Below are positions 39,492 to 48,369 of a DNA stretch of 64,000 nucleotides, piece by piece. A program made the position numbers and the translations under genes. Below the pieces are notes generated by a model. That model was not told where the DNA came from and searched no databases. It worked only from the letters and a program-made list of their open reading frames with translations. This DNA comes from Nitrincola schmidtii (lineage in GTDB: Bacteria > Pseudomonadota > Gammaproteobacteria > Pseudomonadales > Balneatricaceae): positions 248,001 through 312,000 of the forward strand of contig NZ_WBOL01000001.1 of NCBI RefSeq assembly GCF_008973715.1, written 5' to 3'. The number at the start of each line of letters is the position of its first letter. The first letter of the stretch is position 1.

Positions 39492-40214
39492 ATGAAACTA
39501 GAGTTAGTCAAAAAACTTCAACAAAAGAAGTATCGTCAAGAGCTTGGCTTTTGCTTGGTTGAAGGGGAACACCTGATTCTAGAATTACAAAAGGCCTCAC
39601 AAATTAACGCTGCATTGCAAGACGCTGTAATATATACCACCGAACGTTATGTCGATTGGCAAACACCTTTCAAAACAGAGCGTGTTACTGATAAACAGAT
39701 GGCCCAACTCTCTGATACCAAAACACCTCAGGGTATTCTGGCCAGAGTGCCGCTGTCTGCTTGGGGAAACAACGCTCAAGGCGAAGAATTAGCTATCTAT
39801 CTGCATGAAGTTCAAGATCCGGGCAACTTGGGGACCATTTTACGAACACTTGGCTGGTTTGGTGGTTTTCGATGTTTGCTAAGCCCAGGCAGTGTCGACC
39901 CGTTCAACCCCAAAGTGATCCGCGCCAGTATGGGTGCAATCTTCCACGTCCCCATGGAGTTAGACGTTACACTCGAAGCACTAGCGAGTCGATTTAACTC
40001 CATTGGATGTTTAGACTTACAGGGTCACAGCATCACGGATCCATCTTTTAAAAAAGTAGATTGCTACCTGTTCGGTAATGAGGCGAGAGGCGTACCTCGA
40101 ACAGCTCTAGAGAAACTAAACGCTCAGGCATTTACCATTCAAGGTAACGGACAGATCGAATCATTAAATCTAGCGATGGCAGTCAACATCTGTGTTTACG
40201 AGCGACAGCGTTGA
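39492..40214 (+). CDS. SpoU/TrmH family RNA 2'-O-methyltransferase
   Basis: 240 residues with an N-terminal substrate-binding region (KKLQQKKYRQELGFCLVEGEHLI) and a SPOUT knot. The three SPOUT motifs are seen: LHEVQDPGNLGTILRT, LFGNEARGVP and IESLNLAMAVNICVYE. It should methylate a ribose in rRNA or tRNA using SAM, but the target base cannot be assigned. It is not the longer RlmB or TrmL type by these features. AGGA precedes the start. It is convergent with the thioesterase gene, whose stop is one base away. Confidence 0.88.
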   Translation: MKLELVKKLQQKKYRQELGFCLVEGEHLILELQKASQINAALQDAVIYTTERYVDWQTPFKTERVTDKQMAQLSDTKTPQGILARVPLSAWGNNAQGEELAIYLHEVQDPGNLGTILRTLGWFGGFRCLLSPGSVDPFNPKVIRASMGAIFHVPMELDVTLEALASRFNSIGCLDLQGHSITDPSFKKVDCYLFGNEARGVPRTALEKLNAQAFTIQGNGQIESLNLAMAVNICVYERQR

Positions 40215-40215
40215 T

Positions 40216-40650
40216 TTACTGAACCGGAATAGAATAGGTTGCCACAACATGAGCAACCGGTTCAGATTGCCCTTCAGAAAACACACTGACTTCCCCGATG
40301 ACTAATCGCTTACCTAGCTTTAATAGGGATGCTTTAGCAATAAGATCCTTGTTTGCTTCAGGTTTATTGAGAAAGTGACAGGTGAAGTCTGTCGTGACAG
40401 CTAAGGCCACCGGCCCAATCCTAGACAGTATGGCAACATAGAGAGCAACATCGGCCAATGCCATCATCGTCGGTCCAGAAACGGTACCGCCCGGACGAAG
40501 GTGACTCTCATTGATCCTTTGTTTAACCACAGCCTCATCAGCTGTCACCGCTAAGATTTCGCATTGAAATTGCGGAAACTCACGAACAAGAAACACAGAT
40601 AGTTCTTGCACGTTCATTTTTAAATTCATGTTGTCGGGCGCTTTTTTCAT
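40216..40650 (-). CDS. PaaI-like hotdog-fold thioesterase
   Basis: 144 residues. The hotdog pattern RPGGTVSGPTMMALADVALYVAIL corresponds to the central helix with its catalytic Asp, and VTTDFTCHFLNKPEANKDLIAKASLLKLGKRL... to the later strands. It likely hydrolyses an acyl- or aryl-CoA; the substrate is unknown. It is third in a compact three-gene unit with the TlpA-like and BamE-like genes (2 bases from the former), which suggests joint expression more than a joint pathway. Confidence 0.85.
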   Translation of the reverse strand: MKKAPDNMNLKMNVQELSVFLVREFPQFQCEILAVTADEAVVKQRINESHLRPGGTVSGPTMMALADVALYVAILSRIGPVALAVTTDFTCHFLNKPEANKDLIAKASLLKLGKRLVIGEVSVFSEGQSEPVAHVVATYSIPVQ

Positions 40651-40652
40651 AC

Positions 40653-41153
40653 TTACAGAGGCACATGCGCTTTAATAAACGCATCCAAATGACGGTCGTG
40701 TATCTCACCTAACTGTTCGTTAACTAAACCACCGTCAGCATTAAAAAATTGCGTTGTCGGTAGCCCTCTCACTTGCATGGCTTGATAGGCACGTTGGTGT
40801 GAATCCAACAACATATGCTCAAAATCAAGGCCAGCCTCATCAAGATAAGCCTGAATCGTAGCAGCGGATTCGGCTTGATTAATCAGAACCAGCGCAAAGC
40901 CTTCTTTCTCTGCATAGCGCGCCAGTAAAGGCATTTCACGAACACAGGGTGGACACCAAGTAGCCCAAAAGTTAATGATCACAGGCTGACCTTCAAAGTC
41001 ACTCAACTGAATCGTTTCACCCTGCATGTTGACCAGTGCTATGTCATTCGGTATCGAACGCGAAGCTTCAGACTGCTGCAGCCCCCAAAATACGATTAAG
41101 GCAAATCCTGCTAAAGCCAATAATCCAATTGGCCATTTCCACATTCGCAACAC
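40653..41153 (-). CDS. TlpA/ResA-like membrane-anchored thioredoxin
   Basis: 166 residues with an N-terminal anchor (WPIGLLALAGFALIVFWGL) and a thioredoxin fold carrying WCPPC in FWATWCPPCVREMPLL, followed by the cis-proline region GLPTTQFFNADGG. This type reduces periplasmic disulfides, often in cytochrome c maturation. The annotated GTG start overlaps the upstream stop by one base; TTG and ATG codons one and three codons later are alternatives, and AAAGGAG fits the GTG or TTG best. Confidence 0.85.
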   Translation of the reverse strand: MLRMWKWPIGLLALAGFALIVFWGLQQSEASRSIPNDIALVNMQGETIQLSDFEGQPVIINFWATWCPPCVREMPLLARYAEKEGFALVLINQAESAATIQAYLDEAGLDFEHMLLDSHQRAYQAMQVRGLPTTQFFNADGGLVNEQLGEIHDRHLDAFIKAHVPL

Positions 41154-41461
41154 TATCTCCTTTGACGATGCACAACGGCATGAAGCGCAATCTCGTACTC
41201 AAAATAAACGGTAAAGGTTTCATAAACCCAACGACTGATAGGTGGCTGCCCTACTGGCGCTAATCGTTGTTGCGGTTCACCAAAGCGAGCTAATACAGCC
41301 TGCTGCGACAACCCGTTCACAAACAGATTATCACCAGGCCGCGCTTCAGGCTGAAAAGTATTAATCGTTAACACATCCGCACTGACGGTTGCACTAGTGA
41401 GCGCCAAAAAGATCAATCCCAGAAGACCACAACGTTTAACAAGTCTAGTAATACTGTTCAT
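41153..41461 (-). CDS. Small exported protein, BamE/SmpA-like pattern
   Basis: 102 residues: a signal peptide (LLGLIFLALTSATVSA) and a short mature domain. NLFVNGLSQQAVLARFGEPQQRLAPVG and ISRWVYETFTVYFEYEIALHAVV resemble the BamE/SmpA fold, where a helix is followed by a glycine-proline turn and strands. It lacks a lipobox cysteine, so it would be soluble in the periplasm. Function is unknown. First gene of the unit with the TlpA-like and thioesterase genes (one-base overlap with the former). Confidence 0.65.
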   Translation of the reverse strand: MNSITRLVKRCGLLGLIFLALTSATVSADVLTINTFQPEARPGDNLFVNGLSQQAVLARFGEPQQRLAPVGQPPISRWVYETFTVYFEYEIALHAVVHRQRR

Positions 41462-41582
41462 ACGACAATCCTGTTTTAAATCAGCTTTCTATTATAGAAC
41501 TCTAGACTGCCTAGGTATGGATGACAACTCTTAACAGCTATTTAGAAACATTATGTTCACTGGGATTGATATAAGGCAATGT

Positions 41583-41936
41583 TTATTCTGGAAGAGCGGC
41601 AATCACCATGATTTCTACTTTCCAAGCTGGACCTGCCAAGTTTGACTCTACACAGGCACGGACAGGCGGACGCCCCTGCACTACCCAAGCATCCCAAACA
41701 GCATTCATTTCAGAGAATTCAGACATATCTGTTAACCAAATGGTTGCAGAAAGTATGTTTTCTTTAGAAGTACCCGCTTCAGCTAACAGCTTGTCGATTC
41801 CGTCGAGAATCTGTTCAGTTTGACCACGAACATCTGCAGATGGATCACTGGCAACTTGACCTGCTAAGTAAACCGTATCCTTGTGGATAGTAACTTGGCT
41901 CATACGATGATTGCTGTGAAGATATTTAATGCTCAT
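41583..41936 (-). CDS. RidA family (YjgF/YER057c/UK114) protein
   Basis: 117 residues, the usual subunit size of the trimeric family. RidA proteins hydrolyse reactive enamine/imine intermediates from PLP enzymes. Seen are DTVYLAGQVASDPSADV, QTEQILDGIDKLLAEAG and the catalytic-arginine segment GRPPVRACVESNLAGPAWKVEIMVIA. Its divergence from the canonical ridA signature near the end means it may be a paralogue (Rid2-7). Single gene with a weak ribosome site. Confidence 0.88.
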   Translation of the reverse strand: MSIKYLHSNHRMSQVTIHKDTVYLAGQVASDPSADVRGQTEQILDGIDKLLAEAGTSKENILSATIWLTDMSEFSEMNAVWDAWVVQGRPPVRACVESNLAGPAWKVEIMVIAALPE

Positions 41937-42031
41937 TATTTAACACTCATTGTTGATGGAAAATTCAGATTTGCATTTTGCCTAAAACTCATATGTAAAA
42001 CAGCTTGAATCTACAACTTTCTTAAAAGTAT

Positions 42032-42631
42032 TTACGCCGCCATCATATTGACAAAGCCATCATAGATAAACTGTATTGCCAAAGCTGCTAAGATTACGCC
42101 CAGAAAACGTCTCAGTATCTCATCACCCGTACGACCTATGACTTTTTTTACGTACTTTGATAACAGCATCAGTACCAGTGTGAGTCCATAAATACTGATG
42201 ACAGCCATGAACACTGAAACTTCCTGAGTGGTGGTTTGAGCGTTTGAGAATAGCAGGATAGAGAGTGTTAGCGCCCCCGGTCCTGCTAACAAGGGAATCG
42301 ATAATGGGTAAACAGAAATATCTTTCTTTTCATCTGACTGAGCTAACTTTACCTCACTAGTAATTAAATTAAATGCGGTAAAGAACAGCAGTAAGCCACC
42401 GGAAATGCGAAGTGCATTAATGTTAATACCGAGTCTGTTTAAAAAAGCCTCGCCAAAATTACCAAAAATGATGAGCAAGATGACACTAATTAACGTTGCT
42501 TTAACCGCCATCACAACCCGATGCCGACGATCGGTTTCTGGAACCAAGGCATGAAAAATCAACGCGGTACCGATTGGATCCACAATCACGAAAAAGCCGG
42601 TAAACGCATTTAAAAAAGCGGTGAGTTCCAT
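42032..42631 (-). CDS. MarC family inner-membrane protein
   Basis: 199 residues with six predicted membrane helices, beginning LNAFTGFFVIVDPIGTALIF and containing ISGGLLLFFTAFNLI and LSIPLLAGPGALTLSILL, all characteristic of MarC/YhgN proteins. Their function is unknown despite the old link to multiple-antibiotic-resistance loci. It is separated by 5 bases from the upstream MFS gene and so co-transcribed. Confidence 0.9.
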   Translation of the reverse strand: MELTAFLNAFTGFFVIVDPIGTALIFHALVPETDRRHRVVMAVKATLISVILLIIFGNFGEAFLNRLGININALRISGGLLLFFTAFNLITSEVKLAQSDEKKDISVYPLSIPLLAGPGALTLSILLFSNAQTTTQEVSVFMAVISIYGLTLVLMLLSKYVKKVIGRTGDEILRRFLGVILAALAIQFIYDGFVNMMAA

Positions 42632-42636
42632 AAAGT

Positions 42637-43863
42637 CTATTTCTCTTGATTCGATTGCCGAGTATCCGGTTTAACATAGACGGCGGCAGCGCCCTTCCAG
42701 CCAAACGCTAATTGTATTAACTGTAAACACATCAATAGCAGGATAGCATGTAACCAGTGTCCACTTAATTCATGAATCCAAGCCATCACCACTGGGCCGG
42801 TTGATGCCAATAGGTAACCCAAGCTTTGCGCCATGGCTGATAACGAGGTTGCCTGAATACCATCTTTTGTTCGTAACACAAAAAACGATAGTGCCAAACT
42901 CAGCGATCCTCCGGCACCCATACCGATTAATGAAGCCCATAGCATTGGAGCTTTTTCCGGGGCCAGCCACAAACCAAACAAACCACTAAAAGAAATTGCG
43001 AAAATCAGAACCACTAAGATACGCTGATTATTCATACGAGCCGCTAAAATGGGCACAAATAAATTAAATGGAATGCTGACAAGATTAATTAACGCCGTCG
43101 CAGTGCCCGCTTGAAGAGGTTCCAGACCACTTTCAATTAAAATTTTTGGTAACCAGGTCACAATCGCGTAAAAAAAGAAAGACTGAAGCCCCATATAGAA
43201 AGTGACCGCCCAGGCGGTGCTATTCTTCCATAAGGTGACTTTAGCACCCGTGACGGGTGTGACCGAAGAGCGCAAGCGCAACAGCGGCAACCACAAAAAA
43301 CAGGTCAATATTGGTAACACAGCCCAAACTAAAACGGGTGCTTTCCAATTATCAAAGGCCTGCATCATCGGCACGGCGATAAACAGTCCCATCCCTGCTC
43401 CAAGGCTGAGCATGATGGAATAAAGCCCGGTCATTAAACCGATACGTTTTGGAAAAAATACCTTTACCAGAACCGGAATCAACACATTTAACAAAGCAAT
43501 AGCAGAGCCAAGAAGCAAGGTTCCGACGATCACCCAGGCGTAATGAGGTGTCAGACGTAACAGAACACCGGCTGCAATAATTAATAATCCTGCAATCACC
43601 AGCGTGATTGATGAGAATATCCGTGTGAAAGCCGGTACCAAAATGGAAATTATGGCAAAACAGATCAAAGGCAAGGTTGTTAACAAACCAAATTCGCTAG
43701 CACTTAGCGAAAGCGCAGCACGAATCTCCAATACCAATGGCGCAAAAACAACCAAACCACCACGAAGATTAGTGGCGGCCATCAGTAACGCAAGCATGGC
43801 TAAACCTATGACCCAAGGCCTAGCGGAGATTAGTGGTGATATATTGGCTTGATGAGAAGACAT
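42637..43863 (-). CDS. MFS transporter, CynX/NimT-like
   Basis: 408 residues, twelve predicted helices. ATNLRGGLVVFAPLVLEIRAALSLSASEFGLLTTLPL is the hallmark of the CynX/NimT (CP) group, whose members carry cyanate, nitroimidazole or similar small anions. The substrate here is undetermined. First gene of a two-gene operon with the MarC-like gene. It is divergent from the branched-chain amino acid-type binding protein gene at 44059. Confidence 0.88.
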   Translation of the reverse strand: MSSHQANISPLISARPWVIGLAMLALLMAATNLRGGLVVFAPLVLEIRAALSLSASEFGLLTTLPLICFAIISILVPAFTRIFSSITLVIAGLLIIAAGVLLRLTPHYAWVIVGTLLLGSAIALLNVLIPVLVKVFFPKRIGLMTGLYSIMLSLGAGMGLFIAVPMMQAFDNWKAPVLVWAVLPILTCFLWLPLLRLRSSVTPVTGAKVTLWKNSTAWAVTFYMGLQSFFFYAIVTWLPKILIESGLEPLQAGTATALINLVSIPFNLFVPILAARMNNQRILVVLIFAISFSGLFGLWLAPEKAPMLWASLIGMGAGGSLSLALSFFVLRTKDGIQATSLSAMAQSLGYLLASTGPVVMAWIHELSGHWLHAILLLMCLQLIQLAFGWKGAAAVYVKPDTRQSNQEK

Positions 43864-44058
43864 AGACGTCCTAAAAATAATTAATGCTACCGAAAACAGC
43901 TGATTCAGCCCAGCGCTATTTTGTACTCAATACATCTTTGCTGAACGATTGATTTTAAGAGGATAAAGTGTCATAAAAGCATCAGGTCATGACTCTCTTC
44001 AGGTTACTCGAGATTCATACCCACTCACAGATCGGCATAAAAATACACGGGAGTTACA

Positions 44059-45261
44059 ATGATTAAAAAAACACTACTGTGCAGCGCCATTGTTGCAGCA
44101 ACGGCAATGACCAGCCTTGCACATGCAGAAGTTAAGTTAGGTTTCCTGGGCGGGTTCACGGGTCCGATTGAAAGTTTAGCACCCCCTATTTTCAGTGGTG
44201 CTCAGCTCGCTATCAGCCAAATCAATGAACAAGGTGGTATCTTGGGTGGTCAAACACTCAGTATCATTTCAGCCGATACCACTTGTACAGATGCATCGGC
44301 TGCTATCAACGCCGCTGACCGCATGATCAACTCCGAAAACGTGACAGCGATTGTCGGCGCTTTATGTTCAGGTGCTACGATTGCTTCTGCTAATAACGTT
44401 GCTGTACCTGCAGGTGTTCTGATGGTGTCACCTGCGTCAACTTCGCCTGCCATTGCAGAAATTGATGACAATGACTTGGTTTTCCGAACCACCCCATCCG
44501 ATGCTTATCAAGGGGAAGTATTAGCACGTCTATTGCTATCAAAAGGCATCGATGAAGTCGCCATGACCTTCGTTAATAACGACTATGGCCAAGGCCTTGC
44601 AAATGCATTTTCGTCAAATTTTGAAGCCGGTGGCGGTGTTATTGCCGGAAGAGCGGCTCATGAAGATGGCCGTGCTGATTACCGCTCTGAATTAGGTAGC
44701 CTTGCATCAAGCGGAGCTGAAACATTGCTGGTGCTTGCTTATGCTGATACATCAGGTCAAACCATTCTTCGCCAAGCTTATGAAAGTGGCATGTTTACCC
44801 AATTTATCGGTGCAGACGGAATGGTCGGTGACGCACTTGTCAACGCCGTAGGTGCTGACGTACTGGAAGGTATGATCGCCACTCGCCCTGGTAAACCGGA
44901 CATTCCAGGCACCGAGTCTTATGCTGAAGCAGCGCGCGCAGCAGGTATGGACCCTAATGCGGTATTTGCCAGCCAAGCATACGATGCGGCTTTCCTGATC
45001 GCGCTAGCAATCGAGAAGAACGGTTCAGCAGAGCGTGCCGGACTGAACGAAGCACTGCGTGCGGTTGCTCTACCTCCGGGTGAAGTGATTCTTCCTGGCG
45101 AGTGGTCAAAAGCGGTTGAACTGATTGCTCAAGGCGTAGAAATTAACTACGAAGGCGCAGCGGGAACTCAAGACTTTGATGAGCGTGGTAACGTACCCGG
45201 TGTCATTGAAGAAATGGTTGTTCGTGATGGTGCTTTCCGTACCGTAGGATTAATTGAGTAA
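44059..45261 (+). CDS. livJ: ABC importer periplasmic binding protein, branched-chain amino acid type
   Basis: 400 residues with a signal peptide (MIKKTLLCSAIVAATAMTSLAHA) and a type I periplasmic fold: VKLGFLGGFTGPIESLAPPIFSGAQLAISQINEQGGILGG, TAIVGALCSGATIA and ASQAYDAAFLIALAIE. The family binds leucine, isoleucine, valine or other amino acids or amides. GGGAG precedes the start. It faces the livGFHM genes convergently, so it has a separate promoter and can be made in excess over the membrane parts. The livJ name is by family; ligand is not proven. Confidence 0.87.
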   Translation: MIKKTLLCSAIVAATAMTSLAHAEVKLGFLGGFTGPIESLAPPIFSGAQLAISQINEQGGILGGQTLSIISADTTCTDASAAINAADRMINSENVTAIVGALCSGATIASANNVAVPAGVLMVSPASTSPAIAEIDDNDLVFRTTPSDAYQGEVLARLLLSKGIDEVAMTFVNNDYGQGLANAFSSNFEAGGGVIAGRAAHEDGRADYRSELGSLASSGAETLLVLAYADTSGQTILRQAYESGMFTQFIGADGMVGDALVNAVGADVLEGMIATRPGKPDIPGTESYAEAARAAGMDPNAVFASQAYDAAFLIALAIEKNGSAERAGLNEALRAVALPPGEVILPGEWSKAVELIAQGVEINYEGAAGTQDFDERGNVPGVIEEMVVRDGAFRTVGLIE

Positions 45262-45290
45262 TACAGCAAAGCTTAGATATGTTTAGCATC

Positions 45291-45317
45291 AAGTCTGCCG
45301 CCTTTGGCGGCAGACTT
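45291..45317. terminator. Hairpin between livJ and livM
   Basis: A perfect 12-bp stem AAGTCTGCCGCC / GGCGGCAGACTT with a TTT loop lies between the convergent livJ and livM genes. It has no T tract, so it may be a factor-dependent or weak terminator. Its core CTGCCGCC...GGCGGCAG recurs in the inner hairpin at 37718-37739. Confidence 0.55.
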
Positions 45318-45359
45318 GCAATGGCGAGCGAGGTGTAAAACTGAATTACCCCGTTTTAG

Positions 45360-46631
45360 CTATTGGTGATGTTGTACTTTCTCGGGAAACAATCCTTTCG
45401 GTGCATAACGCAGCACTAAGGTGATAATTAACCCGATACTAAATACCCTCGCCTGCAATGCCCGACTACTAAAGTCAGAAGGCGCTTCCCAGGCAAACCA
45501 CAAATCGCCTAAATAGCTGATCGAGTTCAAAATAAACAAGGCAACCGGTTCAGACATGACCCAAATCACATAGACAAACACGGCACCAAAGATCGTCCCC
45601 AAGTTATTACCCGGCCCTCCTAAGATCACCATTACCCAGATCAAGAAGGTATGATTGAGAGGCAAGTAACCATTAGGATCAAAGATACCGTTAAAGGTTG
45701 CTAACGCAGCACCACCGATCCCCATCAAGATACAACCCAGGACAAACACTTCTAAACGGCGCTGATTGACATCCTTACCCATGGCTGACGATGACAGCTC
45801 GTTATCTCGGATAGCGCGCATCATTCGACCCCAAGGGCCATTGTATGCACGATGTAACAGATAAAAGATAATCGCAATCAGGACGGCTGTGACGGACAGA
45901 TATAATGCACGTGCCATCACAAACCCCACTTCACTGGCACCAGGAACAGGCCAAGGTAGGGGTGATACCGTTAAGGTACCGCGTGTTAACCAATCAGAGT
46001 TTTTCAGGAAGGCCTTAATGATCTCAGCCACACCCAGTGTTGCGATGGCCAGATAGTCACTACGAAGACCTAAACAGATATGGCCAATAAAATAAGCAAC
46101 GGTTCCTGCCAAGATACCACCGACCAGCCATCCAGCCCACACAGGCAAACCTAGCCCACCGATAAATCCATGTTGGGAAACGATACTCTGCGTCACTGGT
46201 GCAAAACCATTCACCACCCACAGATACAAGGTAGCCATGACCATCAGAATAATTGGCAAACGGATACTGCGTGGGACTTTGATGCGGTGTAACTGCATCA
46301 CGGCAGCAACAAGTGCGACCGCAGCGACCAGCTTTAGAAAGGCAACACCTAATTCACCCGACAGTTCTGAGTCCCAAAAGCTTTGATTCACGGGGAAGGT
46401 CAACAACATGGCAGAAAATCCACCGATGGCGACAAACCCCATAATGCCGGCGTTAAATAGGCCTGCATAACCCCATTGAATGGTTAACCCCAAGGCAATG
46501 ATTGCGTAACAGCTCGCCTCAACCAGCACACGAACACCATAAGCGGTACCCATGACTTGAATAAGTAATAACACCGCAACCGCAAGTGCCACGATCATCA
46601 AGGTTTCTTTCATTGGCAGTTTCATTAGCAT
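45360..46631 (-). CDS. livM: Branched-chain amino acid ABC permease (LivM-like)
   Basis: 423 residues with about ten membrane helices. Typical features are the coupling-helix region HICLGLRSDYLAIATLGVAEIIK (the EAA-like loop), MMRAIRDNELSSSAMGKDV and GGPGNNLGTIFGAVFVYV. It forms the translocation pore with LivH. It is last in the run livG-livF-livH-livM, and its ATG overlaps the livH stop by one base. It has a longer N terminus and a wide loop relative to short LivM forms. Confidence 0.92.
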   Translation of the reverse strand: MLMKLPMKETLMIVALAVAVLLLIQVMGTAYGVRVLVEASCYAIIALGLTIQWGYAGLFNAGIMGFVAIGGFSAMLLTFPVNQSFWDSELSGELGVAFLKLVAAVALVAAVMQLHRIKVPRSIRLPIILMVMATLYLWVVNGFAPVTQSIVSQHGFIGGLGLPVWAGWLVGGILAGTVAYFIGHICLGLRSDYLAIATLGVAEIIKAFLKNSDWLTRGTLTVSPLPWPVPGASEVGFVMARALYLSVTAVLIAIIFYLLHRAYNGPWGRMMRAIRDNELSSSAMGKDVNQRRLEVFVLGCILMGIGGAALATFNGIFDPNGYLPLNHTFLIWVMVILGGPGNNLGTIFGAVFVYVIWVMSEPVALFILNSISYLGDLWFAWEAPSDFSSRALQARVFSIGLIITLVLRYAPKGLFPEKVQHHQ

Positions 46632-47629
46632 CAGAGCACCTTACCCTTAAACAGGCCGGTCGGACGCCAGACCAGAATGGCCAGCAGAATAAAGAATGGA
46701 ACAGTGATTTTATATTCGCTAGGAACAAAGGCTAAGGTAGATGGCAAATCAAACCATAGATAATCACGAAACGGTCTTAACAAAACCGCCCAATTAAAAA
46801 CGGAAAGTGTTTCTGCAAAGCCGATGACAAAACCACCTGCCAAGGCTCCATAAGGATGACCCACGCCACCGACAATAGCAGCGGCAAAGATGGGCAACAG
46901 TAAGTGGAAACTCAAATCAGGTTTTAACGATACATCCAGCGAGAGCATGGTGCCTGCGATGGCAGCTAAAGAGCCGGCAATCACCCAAGTGACTTTCACG
47001 ACTGTATCGGTATTGATGCCCGATACTCGCGCTAAATCCGGGTTATCTGACATGGCCCGCATCGCTTTACCCAAGCGGGTACGGTTTAAAAACAGATGCA
47101 GCGCAATGACGATAATGACCAATAAAACGATGATGATAATCTGCGGATCTGTTAGCACAATGGGACGACTGGCTAACTCAAAAGGCAGTTCGATACGATG
47201 TATACCTTTACGATCATCAATGTACATACTGCGCGCACTGGTTCCCATAAACATACGAATGAGACCTTGCAGCATTAAGGTCACACCCAGTGAAGCCATG
47301 ACAATGACGATCGGCTTTACACCGTGGCGTCTTAGAGGTTTGTAGAAACCTTTGTCTATATAGACAGCCGCCACTGCGGTCATCACCATCGCAAGTGGCA
47401 ACATCACAAAAGCCGTCGGTAAACCGACAGCAGGGCCGACTGCAGGAAACATCGCCGTTAAGAAAAACGCAAAGAAGGCACCTAAGGTCATTAGATCTGC
47501 ATGGGCAAAGTGGGCAAAACGCAGAATACTAAAGATCAGGGTGATACCCACTGCACCTAAAGCGTAGATAGAGCCAATCGTCAGGCCCGAGATCACTACG
47601 TTATTTATAAAAAAAACCAATTCGTTCAA
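46631..47629 (-). CDS. livH: Branched-chain amino acid ABC permease (LivH-like)
   Basis: 332 residues, eight to nine helices: ISGLTIGSIYALGAVGITLIF, RFAHFAHADLMTLGAF, KAMRAMSDNPDLARVSGINTDTVVKVTW (coupling loop) and GGVGHPYGALAGGFVIGFAETL. It is the inner-membrane partner of LivM. GAGGATA lies upstream of the start. It lies 18 bases after livF in the same operon. Confidence 0.93.
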   Translation of the reverse strand: MNELVFFINNVVISGLTIGSIYALGAVGITLIFSILRFAHFAHADLMTLGAFFAFFLTAMFPAVGPAVGLPTAFVMLPLAMVMTAVAAVYIDKGFYKPLRRHGVKPIVIVMASLGVTLMLQGLIRMFMGTSARSMYIDDRKGIHRIELPFELASRPIVLTDPQIIIIVLLVIIVIALHLFLNRTRLGKAMRAMSDNPDLARVSGINTDTVVKVTWVIAGSLAAIAGTMLSLDVSLKPDLSFHLLLPIFAAAIVGGVGHPYGALAGGFVIGFAETLSVFNWAVLLRPFRDYLWFDLPSTLAFVPSEYKITVPFFILLAILVWRPTGLFKGKVL

Positions 47630-47647
47630 TGTTGTATCCTCAACCGA

Positions 47648-48352
47648 TTAACCGCCCAAGAAGGCTTTGGCTACTTCAGGGTCATTAATCAAATTTTGGC
47701 CCGTATCTGTAAAGCGATTTTGTCCTGCCACCAGAACAAAGCCTTTATGGGCGATCTTTAATGCCTGTTTAGCATGCTGTTCAACCATTAAAACTCCCAC
47801 ACCTGCTTTATTGATGGAGATAATGCGCTCGAAAATCTCAGACATATATAAGGGTGATAAACCCGCGGTAGGTTCATCTAGCAAGATCAAACTGGGTTCT
47901 GTCATCAAGGCTCGGCCCATTGCCACCATTTGACGTTGGCCACCGGATAACTCACCTGCTGGCTGTTTTCGCTTATCCGCTAAAGGCGGGAAAAAACTGT
48001 ACACCTTGTCCAGCATGGGTTGAAAATCATCGTGACGAATAAATGCGCCCATCTCTAGATTTTCTTCCACCGTTAAGGAAGGAAAGATATTTTTTTCCTG
48101 CGGAACAAACGCCATTTTTCGTTTCACCAATTCGACCGGATCGGCGTTGGTGATCGACTCTCCACGTAACTGAATACTTCCCTCGTTAACATGAAGTAAG
48201 CCGAAAATGGCTTTTAACATGGTGGACTTACCGGCTCCATTAGGACCCACAATCACGCCAATTTCATTTGCCTCTAGTGACATATTGACGCCATTGAGGA
48301 TATTCATCCCACCATAACCGCCATGCACATTAGTCGCTTCAAATAATGCCAT
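47648..48352 (-). CDS. livF: Branched-chain amino acid ABC ATPase (LivF-like)
   Basis: 234 residues: Walker A GPNGAGKST (about residue 36), the family-specific QEKNIFPSLTVEENLEMGAF, signature LSGGQRQMVAMGRALM, Walker B LILLDEPTAGLSP and H-loop VEQH. It energises uptake with LivG. It lies 17 bases downstream of livG. Confidence 0.94.
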   Translation of the reverse strand: MALFEATNVHGGYGGMNILNGVNMSLEANEIGVIVGPNGAGKSTMLKAIFGLLHVNEGSIQLRGESITNADPVELVKRKMAFVPQEKNIFPSLTVEENLEMGAFIRHDDFQPMLDKVYSFFPPLADKRKQPAGELSGGQRQMVAMGRALMTEPSLILLDEPTAGLSPLYMSEIFERIISINKAGVGVLMVEQHAKQALKIAHKGFVLVAGQNRFTDTGQNLINDPEVAKAFLGG

Positions 48353-48369
48353 CGATTTGCTCTACTCAA

